Assembly (NCBI GenBank): GCA_038316385.1
Contig: JBBQAN010000014.1
Span: forward strand, 17,348 to 81,347
Origin: SZAS-103 sp038316385
GTDB lineage: Bacteria > Pseudomonadota > Gammaproteobacteria > Xanthomonadales > Xanthomonadaceae
Reading direction: 5' to 3'
DNA length: 64,000 bases
Position numbers and translations under genes: made by a program. The notes beneath the pieces are model-generated. The model did not search any database and was not told the origin of the DNA. It was given only the letters and a program-made list of their open reading frames with translations. Shown piece by piece: positions 1 through 9,105 of this stretch. Within the stretch, counting starts at the first letter, position 1; each line of letters starts with the position of its first letter.

Positions 1-3000
1 CGCTGCCGGACCTCTCCGATACCCAGGTCATCATCCGCACGCCGTGGCCGGGGCAGACTCCACAAATTGTCGAGGATCAGGTCACCTACCCGCTGGCAAC
101 GACCATGCTGTCGGTGCCGGGCGCGAAAACCGTGCGCGCATTTTCGTTCTTCGGCGATTCCTATGTCTATGTCCTGTTCGATGACAAGACCGATCTTTAC
201 TGGGCGCGTTCGCGGGTGCTGGAATACCTGAGTCAGGTGCGTGATCGCTTGCCACCCGGCGTGTCTCCCGCGCTCGGCCCCGACGCGACGGGCGTCGGCT
301 GGATCTACGAATACGCACTGGTCGATCGCAGCGGTACGCATGATCTCGGCCAGTTGCGTGCGTTTCAGGACTGGTTCCTGCGCTATCAGCTCAAGACAAT
401 TCCTGACGTAGCCGAAGTGGCAAGTCTCGGCGGCATGGTGCGCGCGTGGCAGATCGTGCCCGATCCGGTGCGTCTGGCAGCGCACGGCATCACCATTACG
501 CAGTTGGTGGACGCGTTGCGCGCCTCCAATGGCGCGACTGGCGGCTCAGTGATCGAAGAGGGCGAGGCCGAGCTGATGGTACGCAGCGTCGGTTACCTGC
601 ACACCCAAACCGATTTTGAGAGCGTGCCGGTCAATACCGGCACCTCCGGTGTTCCTGTGTTGTTGCGCGACGTCGCCGTTGTGCGTCGTGGGCCAACGTT
701 GCGACGCGGTGTCACCGAACTCGACGGCCAGGGCGAAGTCGCAGGTGGCGTGATCGTCTTGCGCAGCGGCAAGAACGCGATGGCCGCCATCGCTGCAGTT
801 AAGGCACGCCTGCAGGACTTGAAGAGAAGCCTTCCGCCGGGCGTGGAAATTGTGCCGACCTACGATCGTTCGGAGTTGATCCATGCGGCGGTCGAGAACC
901 TCAGCGTCAAATTGCTGGAGGAATTCCTGATTGTTGCGCTGGTGTGCGTGGTGTTCCTGTGGCATCTGCGCTCGGCGCTGGTCGCCGTGATAGCCTTGCC
1001 GCTGGGCGTGCTGTCCGCATTTCTGGTGATGTATTACCAGGGCGTCAGCGCGAACCTGATGTCGTTGGGCGGCATCGCGATCGCGATCGGTGCGATGGTG
1101 GATGCAGCGGTGGTGATGATCGAGAACGCGCACAAGCATCTGGAACATTGGCGCGATGCCAACTTCCATGACCGCGAGGGTCGCGAACCCGATGGGCCGG
1201 AGCGCTGGCAGGTAATCCAGCTCGCCGCATCGGAAGTCGGCCCGGCGCTGTTCGTGAGCCTGCTGGTGATCACCCTGTCGTTCGTTCCGGTGTTTGCACT
1301 GCAGGCGCAGGAAGGCCGGATGTTCGCGCCGCTCGCCTTCACCAAGAGCTACGCCATGGCGGCGGCGGCAGGCCTGTCGGTGACGCTGATTCCGGTGTTG
1401 ATGGGTTATCTCATTCGGGGCCGCATCCGCTCCGAGCAGGCCAATCCACTCAACCGGCTGCTGATCGCCACCTACCGTCCGGCACTCGAAACCGTACTGC
1501 GCTTCCCACGGGCGACCCTCGCGCTGGCCGGGGTGGCGTTGCTGCTGACCGTGATTCCGTATGCGCGGCTGGGCAGCGAGTTCATGCCCTTCCTCGACGA
1601 GGGCACGCTGCTCTACATGCCCAGCGCGCTTCCCGGTCTTTCGGTCGGAAAGGTCGGTCAGTTGCTACAAGTCACCGACCGCATGCTCAAAACGGTGCCC
1701 GAGGTGGAGCATGTGTTCGGCAAGGCCGGGCGGGCCGAGAGCGCCACCGACCCGGCGCCCGTGGAGATGTTCGAGACCACGATCGCCCTGAAACCACGCA
1801 GCCAATGGCGCCGTGGCATGACGATGGACAAGCTCAAGATCGAGCTTGATCAAGCCGTGCACGTACCCGGGCTGACCAACCTGTTCGTGCCGCCGATCCG
1901 CAACCGCATCGACATGCTCGCGACCGGCATCAAGAGTCCGATCGGCATCAAGCTCATGGGGTCCGATCCAGCGGTGTTGCAGACGTTGGCAGCACAGACC
2001 GAACGAGTCGCTCGCACGGTACCAGGTGTGAGTTCGGCCATCGCCGAGCGAACGCTTGGCGGGCGCTACGTCGATGTGCGTGTACGACCCGATGCCGCCG
2101 CACGCTATGGCGTGAGTCAGGCCGACGTGCAACAGCTGATTGCGACCGTGGTCGGCGGCGATCCGATCGGCGAGACCGTTGAAGGCCGTGAACGCTATCC
2201 GATCGTGGTGCGTTATCCACGGACGGATCGGGATTCGGTCGCTGCGTTGCGCGTGCTGCCAATCGTCGCTGCGGGCGGCGTGCAGCTCACGCTTGGCCAA
2301 ATCGCTGATATTGGCCTGAGCACCGGCCCACCCATGCTCAAGAGCGAAAACGGACAGCTCGCAAGTTATGTCCTGATTGATGTATCCGGTCGCGACCTGG
2401 GTTCGGTCGTTGCGGATTTGCAGGCCGCAGTGGCGAAGCAAGTGACACTGCCGGCCGGCTATAGCGTGGGCTGGTCGGGGCAGTTCGAGTTCCTGCAGCG
2501 CGCATTGGAACGGCTGCGCTTCGTGGTGCCGGCAACACTGGCGATCATCTTCGTGCTGATCTTCCTGGTGTTCCGTAGCGCTGCCGAAGCGGCATTGATC
2601 ATGCTCAGCCTGCCGTTCGCGGTGGTCGGCGGAATCTGGCTGATCTGGCTGCTTGGACACGCCGTGTCGGTGGCGACACTCATCGGATTCATCGCACTGG
2701 CCGGCGTTGCTGCCGAGTTCGGCATCGTGATGTTGCTGTATCTGCGCCAAGCCTGGGAAAGGCAACTCGCGATCAATCCCGACGCCGACGAGGGAGCGCT
2801 CGACAGCGCAATCCGCGAAGGCGCGGTGCAGCGCGTACGCCCGAAAGCAATGACGGTCGCAGTGATACTTGCCGGCCTGTTTCCGATCCTCATCGGCAGC
2901 GGCGCCGGGTCGGAGGTGATGCAGCGGATTGCGGCGCCGATGGTCGGAGGCATGTTCACTGCGCCGTTGCTGTCCATGCTTGTCATTCCTGCCGCGTACC

Positions 3001-3068
3001 GCCTGCTATGGCGTCGCAGGCTTGCTCGTCGTCGCATCCATGCAACCACTCCGGGGATCGTCAACTAA
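1..3068 (+). CDS. cusA: Cu(I)/Ag(I) efflux RND transporter, CusA/SilA type (5' end missing)
   Basis: This is the inner-membrane proton-driven pump of a tripartite Cus/Sil heavy-metal efflux system, which moves Cu(I)/Ag(I) from periplasm or cytoplasm out of the cell. The reading frame is open from base 3, about 1,021 residues are visible, and the true start lies upstream. The first visible residues (LPDLSDTQVIIRTPWPGQTP) are typical of the CusA porter domain, and close CusA similarity runs to the end. The TM4 motif GAMVDAAVVMIENAHK carries the proton-relay Asp, and the late RPKAMTV segment matches the conserved Lys region. Met residues in VEMFETT and NRIDMLATG sit where CusA has copper-binding Met; I could not place the third with confidence. 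CusB/CusC should lie upstream. It converges on a CDF zinc exporter. Confidence 0.95.
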   Translation, partial: LPDLSDTQVIIRTPWPGQTPQIVEDQVTYPLATTMLSVPGAKTVRAFSFFGDSYVYVLFDDKTDLYWARSRVLEYLSQVRDRLPPGVSPALGPDATGVGWIYEYALVDRSGTHDLGQLRAFQDWFLRYQLKTIPDVAEVASLGGMVRAWQIVPDPVRLAAHGITITQLVDALRASNGATGGSVIEEGEAELMVRSVGYLHTQTDFESVPVNTGTSGVPVLLRDVAVVRRGPTLRRGVTELDGQGEVAGGVIVLRSGKNAMAAIAAVKARLQDLKRSLPPGVEIVPTYDRSELIHAAVENLSVKLLEEFLIVALVCVVFLWHLRSALVAVIALPLGVLSAFLVMYYQGVSANLMSLGGIAIAIGAMVDAAVVMIENAHKHLEHWRDANFHDREGREPDGPERWQVIQLAASEVGPALFVSLLVITLSFVPVFALQAQEGRMFAPLAFTKSYAMAAAAGLSVTLIPVLMGYLIRGRIRSEQANPLNRLLIATYRPALETVLRFPRATLALAGVALLLTVIPYARLGSEFMPFLDEGTLLYMPSALPGLSVGKVGQLLQVTDRMLKTVPEVEHVFGKAGRAESATDPAPVEMFETTIALKPRSQWRRGMTMDKLKIELDQAVHVPGLTNLFVPPIRNRIDMLATGIKSPIGIKLMGSDPAVLQTLAAQTERVARTVPGVSSAIAERTLGGRYVDVRVRPDAAARYGVSQADVQQLIATVVGGDPIGETVEGRERYPIVVRYPRTDRDSVAALRVLPIVAAGGVQLTLGQIADIGLSTGPPMLKSENGQLASYVLIDVSGRDLGSVVADLQAAVAKQVTLPAGYSVGWSGQFEFLQRALERLRFVVPATLAIIFVLIFLVFRSAAEAALIMLSLPFAVVGGIWLIWLLGHAVSVATLIGFIALAGVAAEFGIVMLLYLRQAWERQLAINPDADEGALDSAIREGAVQRVRPKAMTVAVILAGLFPILIGSGAGSEVMQRIAAPMVGGMFTAPLLSMLVIPAAYRLLWRRRLARRRIHATTPGIVN

Positions 3069-3085
3069 AAAGTAAACAGATGCAT

Positions 3086-4054
3086 TCAGCCGCTTTTTAG
3101 CGAAGTCTGCCCGCATGGATAGGCTTCATCGCCCAGCTCGAATTGCACGGTGACGTGGCCGATGCCGAACCTCGCGTGCAATTCCTGATTGATGCAGGCG
3201 AGAAGGGCGTCGTCCAGGGTGGCGTCGGGCTTGACCAGGTGCACGGTCAGCGCCGCTTCGGTCGTGCTCATGCCCCAGATGTGCAGGTCGTGCACCGCGC
3301 AGACGCCCGGCAAGCCTGCAAGGTAGCTTTCGACCTGTTCGGGATCGATGCGGTCGGGCACCGCGTCCAGGGCGAGATCGAGCGATTCGCGCAACAGGCT
3401 CCAGGTGCCGAACGCGATCACGACAACAATCGCAAGGCTTACGACGGGGTCGAGCCATAACCAGCCGGTGTAACGCATCGCAAGCGCGGCCAGCACGACG
3501 CCGAGCGATACCGCCGCGTCGCTCGCCATGTGCAGGAACGCGCCGCGGATGTTGACGTCGCCCTTGCGCCCGGCCATGAACAGCCATGCGGTGATGCCGT
3601 TGATCGCGATGCCGATCGCAGCCACTGCCATCACGATGCCGCTGGCGACGGGTTGCGGATGCGCGAGTCGGCCGATCGCTTCCAGTGCGATTGCGCCAAT
3701 CGCAAACAGCAACAGGAACGCGTTGAACAACGACACCAGGATCGACGAACGGCGCAGTCCATAGGTACGGCGTTGCGACGGAAGCCGGCGCACGAGGATG
3801 CTGGCTCCCCACGCGAGCACGAGGCCGAGCACATCACTGAGATTGTGGCCGGCGTCGGCGAGCAGGGCGAGCGAATGCGCGATCCAGCCGTAGATCGCCT
3901 CGACGATCACGAAGCCGAGATTGAGCGCGATGCCGATCGCGAAGGCGCGCCCGAAATCTGTCTGCGCATGTTCGTGTCCATGCTGATGATGGGCGTGGAC
4001 GGGGCGATGTCCTGCATCCGCATCGTGCTCGTCTTGGTGGAGATCTTGTTGCAT
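3086..4054 (-). CDS. CDF-family cation (zinc/cobalt) efflux protein, ZitB/CzcD type
   Basis: A 322-residue cation-diffusion-facilitator antiporter that exports Zn2+ (possibly Co/Cd) across the inner membrane. The N-terminus is a His-rich loop (HRPVHAHHQHGHEHA), followed by six predicted TM helices. The HNLSD (TM2) and HMASD (TM5) motifs form the transport metal site, and a C-terminal cytoplasmic domain of about 90 residues follows. An upstream in-frame ATG exists at 4063; I prefer 4054 because an AGG lies 9 nt before it. It is convergent with cusA, so both metal exporters end within 20 bp of each other. The specificity is inferred from the family only. Confidence 0.9.
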   Translation of the reverse strand: MQQDLHQDEHDADAGHRPVHAHHQHGHEHAQTDFGRAFAIGIALNLGFVIVEAIYGWIAHSLALLADAGHNLSDVLGLVLAWGASILVRRLPSQRRTYGLRRSSILVSLFNAFLLLFAIGAIALEAIGRLAHPQPVASGIVMAVAAIGIAINGITAWLFMAGRKGDVNIRGAFLHMASDAAVSLGVVLAALAMRYTGWLWLDPVVSLAIVVVIAFGTWSLLRESLDLALDAVPDRIDPEQVESYLAGLPGVCAVHDLHIWGMSTTEAALTVHLVKPDATLDDALLACINQELHARFGIGHVTVQFELGDEAYPCGQTSLKSG

Positions 4055-4087
4055 GGCGCGCATCCTAACGGCGCGACAGCGCGGACA

Positions 4088-4357
4088 CTATTGCATTGCC
4101 GATGGAACTGCGACGGTCTGCGCGCACAACGCACGTTTCGCATCGGGCGACAGTTTCTTGATTGCGATCTCGGCTTTCGTCGCGCTCGAACGATCCGGAT
4201 GCGCGAATGTCGCGAGAACGCGCGCGGGCGGATGCGAACGCGTGTAGCGCGCGCCCTTGCCGGCGACATGCATCGCATAGCGTTTGGCGACATCGATCGC
4301 GATGCCGGTGTAGAGGCTGCCGTCGCGGCATTCGATGATGTAAACGTACCAGCCCAT
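4088..4357 (-). CDS. GIY-YIG nuclease superfamily protein (YhbQ/UPF0213 type)
   Basis: An 89-residue single-domain GIY-YIG protein. It opens with WYVYIIECRDGSLYTGIA, where Y-V-Y-I-I and Y-T-G are the GIY-YIG signature, then has the conserved Arg/His region KRYAMHVAGKGARYT and a Glu in KAEIAIKKLS. UPF0213/YhbQ members are small DNA-damage-associated nucleases with little known function. The ATG at 4357 is preferred; a TTG lies four codons upstream. The gene begins 12 nt after the stop of the YkgJ gene, so the two are probably cotranscribed. Confidence 0.85.
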   Translation of the reverse strand: MGWYVYIIECRDGSLYTGIAIDVAKRYAMHVAGKGARYTRSHPPARVLATFAHPDRSSATKAEIAIKKLSPDAKRALCAQTVAVPSAMQ

Positions 4358-4369
4358 GCGCGATCGCAA

Positions 4370-4699
4370 TCAGCAAAGCGTCAGCGCGATCCGCCGCCAG
4401 TTGGCGCGCACCTCGCGGCAATCGTCGCCGGCCATCGCGAATGCGCGGCATACCCACGGCCTGCGCGCATAAATCGTGCAGCGCATCGTGTCGCGATCCA
4501 GCGCCGCGCACCAGCCATCGTCGTCCTTGCCCATGATCTGCGAGCCATGCGCGTCGATGTCGATGAAGTGCTCGGGCGGATTGTCGCCGGGCAGCAACAG
4601 CACTGGCAACTGGCAACAGCAGGCCTGGCATGCGCTGCACGCGATGGGTTGCTCGTCGGTGGTCGGAAGAACGCTCGACATGTGGATGCATTGTCCCAT
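4370..4699 (-). CDS. YkgJ-family cysteine-cluster protein
   Basis: A 109-residue protein of the YkgJ/UPF0153 family, presumed to bind zinc or iron-sulfur through clustered cysteines. The motif CSACQACCCQLPV lies near residue 21, and further Cys residues occur in WCAALDRDTMRCTIYARRPWVCRAF, the usual C-x-I-Y-x-x-R-P-x-x-C-R arrangement of the family. The biochemical role is unknown. It lies directly upstream of the GIY-YIG gene on the same strand. ATG at 4699; a second ATG at 4681 would remove six residues. Confidence 0.85.
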   Translation of the reverse strand: MGQCIHMSSVLPTTDEQPIACSACQACCCQLPVLLLPGDNPPEHFIDIDAHGSQIMGKDDDGWCAALDRDTMRCTIYARRPWVCRAFAMAGDDCREVRANWRRIALTLC

Positions 4700-4796
4700 G
4701 CGATTGACCGCTCGCGCTTCGCTTGAGCTTGGCTTCTGCTCCGAAACCGTACGTGTGCTGGGCTATCATCGCCATTCGTTGATAACGGAGATAGCC

Positions 4797-5147
4797 ATGA
4801 TTCACCACGGAAGTTGCCACTGCGGCCGCATCGCATTCGATCTTGATGCCGACATCACCGAGGCGATGGATTGCAATTGTTCGATGTGTCGCCGTCGCGG
4901 CGCATTGCTCGCGTTTTTTCCGCGCGAAGCCCTCACCTTGAAGACTCCTGAGGCCGACTACGCGACCTACCGTTTCAACAAGGAGCACATCGCGCATCAT
5001 TTCTGTCCGACCTGCGGTATCGCACCTTTCAGCGCAGGCGCGCATCCGAAGACCGGCGCGATGATGGCCGCGGTCAATGTGCGTTGCCTGCCGGATGTGG
5101 ATCTGACGACGCTGAAGATAAAACCAGTCGATGGCGCAAGCTTGTAG
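4797..5147 (+). CDS. GFA-family (glutathione-dependent formaldehyde-activating enzyme/CENP-V) protein
   Basis: A 116-residue zinc-binding protein of the GFA/CENP-V fold. Zinc ligands are visible as SCHCGRIAF near residue 6, CNCSMCRRRG near residue 27 and FCPTCGIAPF near residue 73, the normal C-x-C...C-x2-C-x2-C...C-x2-C layout. Members are mostly of unknown substrate; only a few act on S-hydroxymethylglutathione. The start is set by a GGAG 6 nt before ATG 4797; the frame is open further upstream but without a ribosome site. Confidence 0.88.
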   Translation: MIHHGSCHCGRIAFDLDADITEAMDCNCSMCRRRGALLAFFPREALTLKTPEADYATYRFNKEHIAHHFCPTCGIAPFSAGAHPKTGAMMAAVNVRCLPDVDLTTLKIKPVDGASL

Positions 5148-5249
5148 CGCAAGTCATCTCGAAGTTCTGCCGCACAACGTGAAACGGGCGCTGCATAACG
5201 ACTTGTGATCGCCATGATGGAATGGCATTCAACAGCACGGAGCATGGTA

Positions 5250-5999
5250 ATGGACTTACCCTTGAAAGGTCGCGTTGCGCTTGTCACCGGCGCGTCGTCG
5301 GGTATTGGCGAAGCGACCGCGCTCGCATTGGTTTCGGCAGGCGCAAAGGTCGCGCTCGCGGCGCGCCGGCGCGAACGTCTCGATGCGCTTGCCGCGCGCA
5401 TTCATCAAAATGGCGGAGAGGCATTCGTCGTCATCGCCGATCTCGCAAACGAAGACGAAGCGCAGCGCGCGGTGCGCGAGACCGAAGCGCATTTCGGCAA
5501 GCTCGACATCCTGATCAACAACGCCGGTGTCATGTATCTCGAACCGGTCGCAAACGCGGATCTTGCGCGCTGGCGGCACATGTTCGAGCTCAACGTACTT
5601 GGCCTGATCGCCGCGACACAGGCGGCGCTGCCCGGCATGAGCGCACGCCGCGACGGCCATATCGTCAACGTGTCATCGACGGCCGGACGCATCGCCAATC
5701 CGATGTCGGCGGGCTATTCGGGAACGAAATTCGGGGTCGTCGGTTTCTCCGAAGCGTTGCGCAAGGAAGTGTTCAAGGATGGCATCCGCGTTACCGTGAT
5801 CGAACCCGGTGTGGTCGCGACCGAATTGCGCGATCACATCGCGCATGCGCCCACGCAGCAAGCGATCAATGCCTGGGCCGAAAGCATGCGCCAGTTGCAA
5901 CCGGAGGATGTGGCCAACGCGATCGTGTTTTGTGTGTCGCAACCTGCGCACGTCAATATCAATGAAGTGCTGATGCGCCCGACCGATCAGGAACGTTGA
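5250..5999 (+). CDS. Short-chain dehydrogenase/reductase (SDR)
   Basis: A 249-residue classical SDR. The Rossmann glycine motif TGASSGIGEA lies near residue 12, NNAG follows the adenine pocket, and the active site has S in NVSSTAG and Y-x3-K in YSGTKFG. The basic stretch AARRRERL after beta-2 suggests NADP preference. The start is ATG 5250 because GGAG lies 7 nt upstream; alternatives at 5244 and GTG 5205 lack spacing. It resembles the YdfG/serine-dehydrogenase-like clade but the substrate cannot be deduced. It is followed within 2 nt by the VIT-family gene, suggesting cotranscription. Confidence 0.88.
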   Translation: MDLPLKGRVALVTGASSGIGEATALALVSAGAKVALAARRRERLDALAARIHQNGGEAFVVIADLANEDEAQRAVRETEAHFGKLDILINNAGVMYLEPVANADLARWRHMFELNVLGLIAATQAALPGMSARRDGHIVNVSSTAGRIANPMSAGYSGTKFGVVGFSEALRKEVFKDGIRVTVIEPGVVATELRDHIAHAPTQQAINAWAESMRQLQPEDVANAIVFCVSQPAHVNINEVLMRPTDQER

Positions 6000-6000
6000 G

Positions 6001-7029
6001 ATGAGTGGTCTGGAAAGCTGGCGCGAGGAAAAACAATCGGGCTGGTTATATCGGCAGCTTGCGAAAGCCGAACCGGACGCGACGATTTCCGCGTTGTTCG
6101 CAAAACTCGCGCTGGAAGCCGATGCGCAGGCCGGGCAGTGGGAAAAAAATCTTGCTGCGCATACCTTGCCGGCGTTTTCGCCGTCATTGCGTGCGCGTTG
6201 CGTGATTGCGCTTGCGCGTCGCATCGGACCGCGGCGCATGCGCGGTGCGCTCGCCGCGATCAAGGTGCGCGGGCTATCGGCGTACAGCGCGGCCCCGGTC
6301 GGCGGCCATCCGATGCCGACGTCGGTTGAGGAAATCGGTCGCGGTCATCGCAACATCGGCGGCGGCAATCTGCGCGCGGCAATCTTTGGCGTCAACGATG
6401 GACTCGTGTCGAACGCAAGCCTTATCCTCGGCGTGGTCGGTGCAAACATTGCCAACGCGGCGGTGCTCACGACCGGCATCGCCGGCATGCTCGCGGGCGC
6501 GATGGCGATGGCGGCCGGCGAATTCGTGTCGGTACGCACGCAGCGCGAGATGTACGAGTACCAGATTTCGCTCGAGGCCGACGAGCTCAAGGAATACCCA
6601 GAGGCCGAAGCCGAGGAACTCGCGCTGATCTACGAAGCGCGCGGCCTGCCGCTCGACGAAGCACGACGCATGGCGCACACGCTGATCTCCAATCCCGAAC
6701 ATGCGCTCGACGCGCTCGCGCGCGAGGAGCTCGGGCTGAATCCGCAGGAACTCGGCTCGCCGTTCGGCGCAGCGGCGTTCTCGTTCGTGTCGTTTGCGAT
6801 TGGTGCGTTGATTCCAATGCTGCCGTTCTTCGTCGGCACAAAGTTGCCGGATGCGGCCTGGATCGGCGCGGCGCTCGCGGCGCTCGGGCTATTCGCGACA
6901 GGCGCTGCGATGAGCTTGTTCACCGGTCGCCATGCACTGCGCAGCGGCCTGCGCATGCTGCTGATCGGCGGCGGTGCGGGTGCATTGACGTTCGCGATCG
7001 GTCACGCGATCGGCGCGCGCTTGGGTTGA
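6001..7029 (+). CDS. VIT1/CCC1-family iron/manganese transporter with N-terminal ferritin-like segment
   Basis: A 342-residue membrane protein. Residues about 120-342 form the VIT1/CCC1 module: NLRAAIFGVNDGLVSNASLILG is the family signature, and five TM helices are interrupted by an acidic Glu-rich cytoplasmic loop (about 185-245) that carries the metal-binding domain. Residues 8-50 look like a rubrerythrin/ferritin helix pair as in MbfA-type proteins (LYRQLAKAEPD and ALFAKLALEADAQAGQWEK), but the usual E-x2-H reads E-x-D-A-Q, so the diiron site is probably lost. It likely exports or sequesters Fe2+/Mn2+. It starts one base after the SDR stop codon. Confidence 0.87.
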   Translation: MSGLESWREEKQSGWLYRQLAKAEPDATISALFAKLALEADAQAGQWEKNLAAHTLPAFSPSLRARCVIALARRIGPRRMRGALAAIKVRGLSAYSAAPVGGHPMPTSVEEIGRGHRNIGGGNLRAAIFGVNDGLVSNASLILGVVGANIANAAVLTTGIAGMLAGAMAMAAGEFVSVRTQREMYEYQISLEADELKEYPEAEAEELALIYEARGLPLDEARRMAHTLISNPEHALDALAREELGLNPQELGSPFGAAAFSFVSFAIGALIPMLPFFVGTKLPDAAWIGAALAALGLFATGAAMSLFTGRHALRSGLRMLLIGGGAGALTFAIGHAIGARLG

Positions 7030-7032
7030 AGT

Positions 7033-8004
7033 TCAGTGCTTGGCTGCGGACGCGGGTGTCGCCGATTGCAATGGCACCGCGCGCGCAGAAATTGGAACGT
7101 TGCACAAATCGATATGGCCTGCCGGGCGTTTGTACCATTCGTCACGACGGTTGCGGCGCGCCTCCACCACTGCATCCCAGGTCGGGGTGTCAGTTCGAAT
7201 GACTTGCAAACGGGTGCGTTCGGCCTCCGGCACATCGGCGGCGAGACGGATGGACTTGATCGGCACGCGCTGCTCGGGTTTTTCATAAAAGCCCAGCGCG
7301 CCGGTGCCACGCGGTAACACCGACAGCAATTCCATGCCTTGCACAACGCGGCCGACGGTGGTGATGTTGCGATCGAGCTGGCGCGGCGATTGTCCGGTGA
7401 CGACGTAGATTTCAGCGCCGGTACTGCTGTCGGCGGCGACATCGCGGCCTGCACCGAGTGTACTGTAGCAATGCGCGAGCCACGCCTGCCCATTGGCTGG
7501 ATCGCGCCCTGCCGGAAAACCGTCCACGAAACCAACTTGCGGAGCGTAGCCGTCGCTGTCCTTGAGCAGGTGGAAATCCAGACCTTTCGAACTGGTCGTG
7601 AATTCGGCAGGCAATCTGGATTCGGCCGGCGCCAGCGATTTGGCGTTCTTAGGATCCTCTGCCGGATCGCCCCACTGCACGACGAAGTTGTCCTGCGATC
7701 GGTTGATCGACAGCCCGTCGAAATAATGCGCATGCACAAGCGCGCGGATGTTTGCGACGTGACGCGGCGCGAATTGCGGCGCGAGTTCGATCACCACGCG
7801 GCCGGTTGCGAGTTCGAGATACAACGTGTTTTGTGGATCCAGATCGCGCCATGCTGAAGCTGGCGCGGCGTCGAGGATGTCCTGGGCAGATTTGTATTTC
7901 GGAGATTGCGCGCTGTGGGTTGTGCCAACCGGTTCCGCAGCGGTCGCTGCTTGCAGGGCGAACACGCAGGCGAGTGCGGCAAGGGCAAGACAAGTGAGAC
8001 GCAT
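7033..8004 (-). CDS. Secreted cyclophilin-type peptidyl-prolyl cis-trans isomerase
   Basis: A 323-residue protein with a clear signal peptide (MRLTCLALAALACVFALQAATAA). The cyclophilin domain spans roughly residues 60-255, with NTLYLELATGRVVIELAPQFAPRHVANI at the start, then HYFDGLSINRSQDNFVVQWGD and GQAWLAHCYSTLG. It is larger than simple PpiA because of insertions and a C-terminal extension of about 60 residues, like other periplasmic proteobacterial PPIases. Role: proline isomerisation during folding of exported proteins. A GGAG 5 nt before ATG 8004 fixes the start. It is convergent with the VIT gene, separated by 3 nt. Confidence 0.85.
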   Translation of the reverse strand: MRLTCLALAALACVFALQAATAAEPVGTTHSAQSPKYKSAQDILDAAPASAWRDLDPQNTLYLELATGRVVIELAPQFAPRHVANIRALVHAHYFDGLSINRSQDNFVVQWGDPAEDPKNAKSLAPAESRLPAEFTTSSKGLDFHLLKDSDGYAPQVGFVDGFPAGRDPANGQAWLAHCYSTLGAGRDVAADSSTGAEIYVVTGQSPRQLDRNITTVGRVVQGMELLSVLPRGTGALGFYEKPEQRVPIKSIRLAADVPEAERTRLQVIRTDTPTWDAVVEARRNRRDEWYKRPAGHIDLCNVPISARAVPLQSATPASAAKH

Positions 8005-8044
8005 GGACGCTCCGGTTCCGTGATGATTGTGCAACAACGACGAC

Positions 8045-8338
8045 TCAGAATCGGTCGACGAATTCGATCACTGCGCCGAGCCGGTACGCGCGTTCCTCGG
8101 CGGCCACGCGCACGAGCTCGGCGATGTCGTCGTCCGGCGCATCGACTTCGACGCAATGGAAACCCGAGCCGAGATCGTCGGACAGGCCCGACGAGCTCGA
8201 ATCGCTGTCGTCCCGGTGCTGCATCAGGTCGGCCACTTCCTCGGCGCGCTCGATGCTGTCGTCGATGTTCTCGACATGATGGATGACATCCTGGGTGTCG
8301 TCCTCGCTGGCGATGATGCGAAAGCGGACGATGGGCAT
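8045..8338 (-). CDS. Conserved hypothetical small acidic protein
   Basis: A 97-residue acidic protein with a Ser/Asp-rich middle (HRDDSDSSSSGLSDDLGSGF) between two alpha/beta segments (MPIVRFRIIASEDD and HCVEVDAPDDDIAELVRVAAEERAYRLG). A good AGGAG lies 7 nt before its ATG, and the codon use is like the neighbours, so it is probably real. I do not recognise a family; the layout, with a short repeated alpha-beta element, suggests a small sensor or adaptor fold. It lies between the cyclophilin and methyltransferase genes, all on the minus strand. Confidence 0.7.
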   Translation of the reverse strand: MPIVRFRIIASEDDTQDVIHHVENIDDSIERAEEVADLMQHRDDSDSSSSGLSDDLGSGFHCVEVDAPDDDIAELVRVAAEERAYRLGAVIEFVDRF

Positions 8339-8372
8339 GGCACGACTCCTGTTCGGATAGCGCGTTGCCAGA

Positions 8373-9011
8373 CTAGCGCAGTCGGAGCGTGCGTGTGTGA
8401 GTTGCGGCGGGCGGCGCGATCAATTCCAGCGCGACCGCGTCGGCAGCGAGCGCCGGCGCCAGATAACCATGCGAGCCGCAGGCGGTGAAACCCGTTTTGG
8501 CGAATGCGCGACGGTAGAATGCGGCGCTGCGCGGGACGAATCCGGCCACGTCGCCCTCGATCGCATCCCCACGACAGAACACTTCGATAAAGGCGAAGCC
8601 GTGGCACAGTTCGGCGAAACCCGGCAGGCCGCGTTGCAGTTCGGTCGCCGACAGGTAGTGCAGTACGTCGGCGCACACCAGCATATCCACCGATGGCCCG
8701 AAGCGCAGTTCGCCGAGTTGACCAAAGCGCGCCAGCCGCAAGTTGCGCTTCGCACCGTAGCGCGCGACGGCGTATTCGCTGCGATCCACGCCCAGGTAAT
8801 GCAGCTTGGGTCGCAGATCAAGCAGCGGCGCGCGCCACGCGCCTTCGCCGCAGCCGACATCCAGCACGCTGCGCAACGGGTGGCCGAGATAATGTTCGGC
8901 CATCGCCACCGCGAGCGCGACCTTGCGTCGCAACATCGCGTTGCGCCCGACGCCGGCCGCGTCCTTGCGGTACCAGTGATCGAAATAGCGACGATCGTAA
9001 AGTTTTTGCAT
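8373..9011 (-). CDS. Class I SAM-dependent methyltransferase
   Basis: A 212-residue methyltransferase. The SAM-binding motif I is VLDVGCGEGAW near residue 50, motif II is YLGVDRSEYAV and motif IV is DMLVCADVLHYL near residue 110. The N-terminus YDRRYFDHWYRKD resembles methyltransferases acting on small molecules. The substrate is unknown. AGGCAGG lies just before ATG 9011. The divergent gene at 9106 begins 94 bp away. Confidence 0.82.
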   Translation of the reverse strand: MQKLYDRRYFDHWYRKDAAGVGRNAMLRRKVALAVAMAEHYLGHPLRSVLDVGCGEGAWRAPLLDLRPKLHYLGVDRSEYAVARYGAKRNLRLARFGQLGELRFGPSVDMLVCADVLHYLSATELQRGLPGFAELCHGFAFIEVFCRGDAIEGDVAGFVPRSAAFYRRAFAKTGFTACGSHGYLAPALAADAVALELIAPPAATHTRTLRLR

Positions 9012-9105
9012 GCCTGCCTCGATGATCCTGTCCGCTGGCGATGGTCGCCATGTGCGGGCTGGACTATCCTAGCGCGCTGAGCGGTATCGCACGGACGCAA
9101 ACGCA

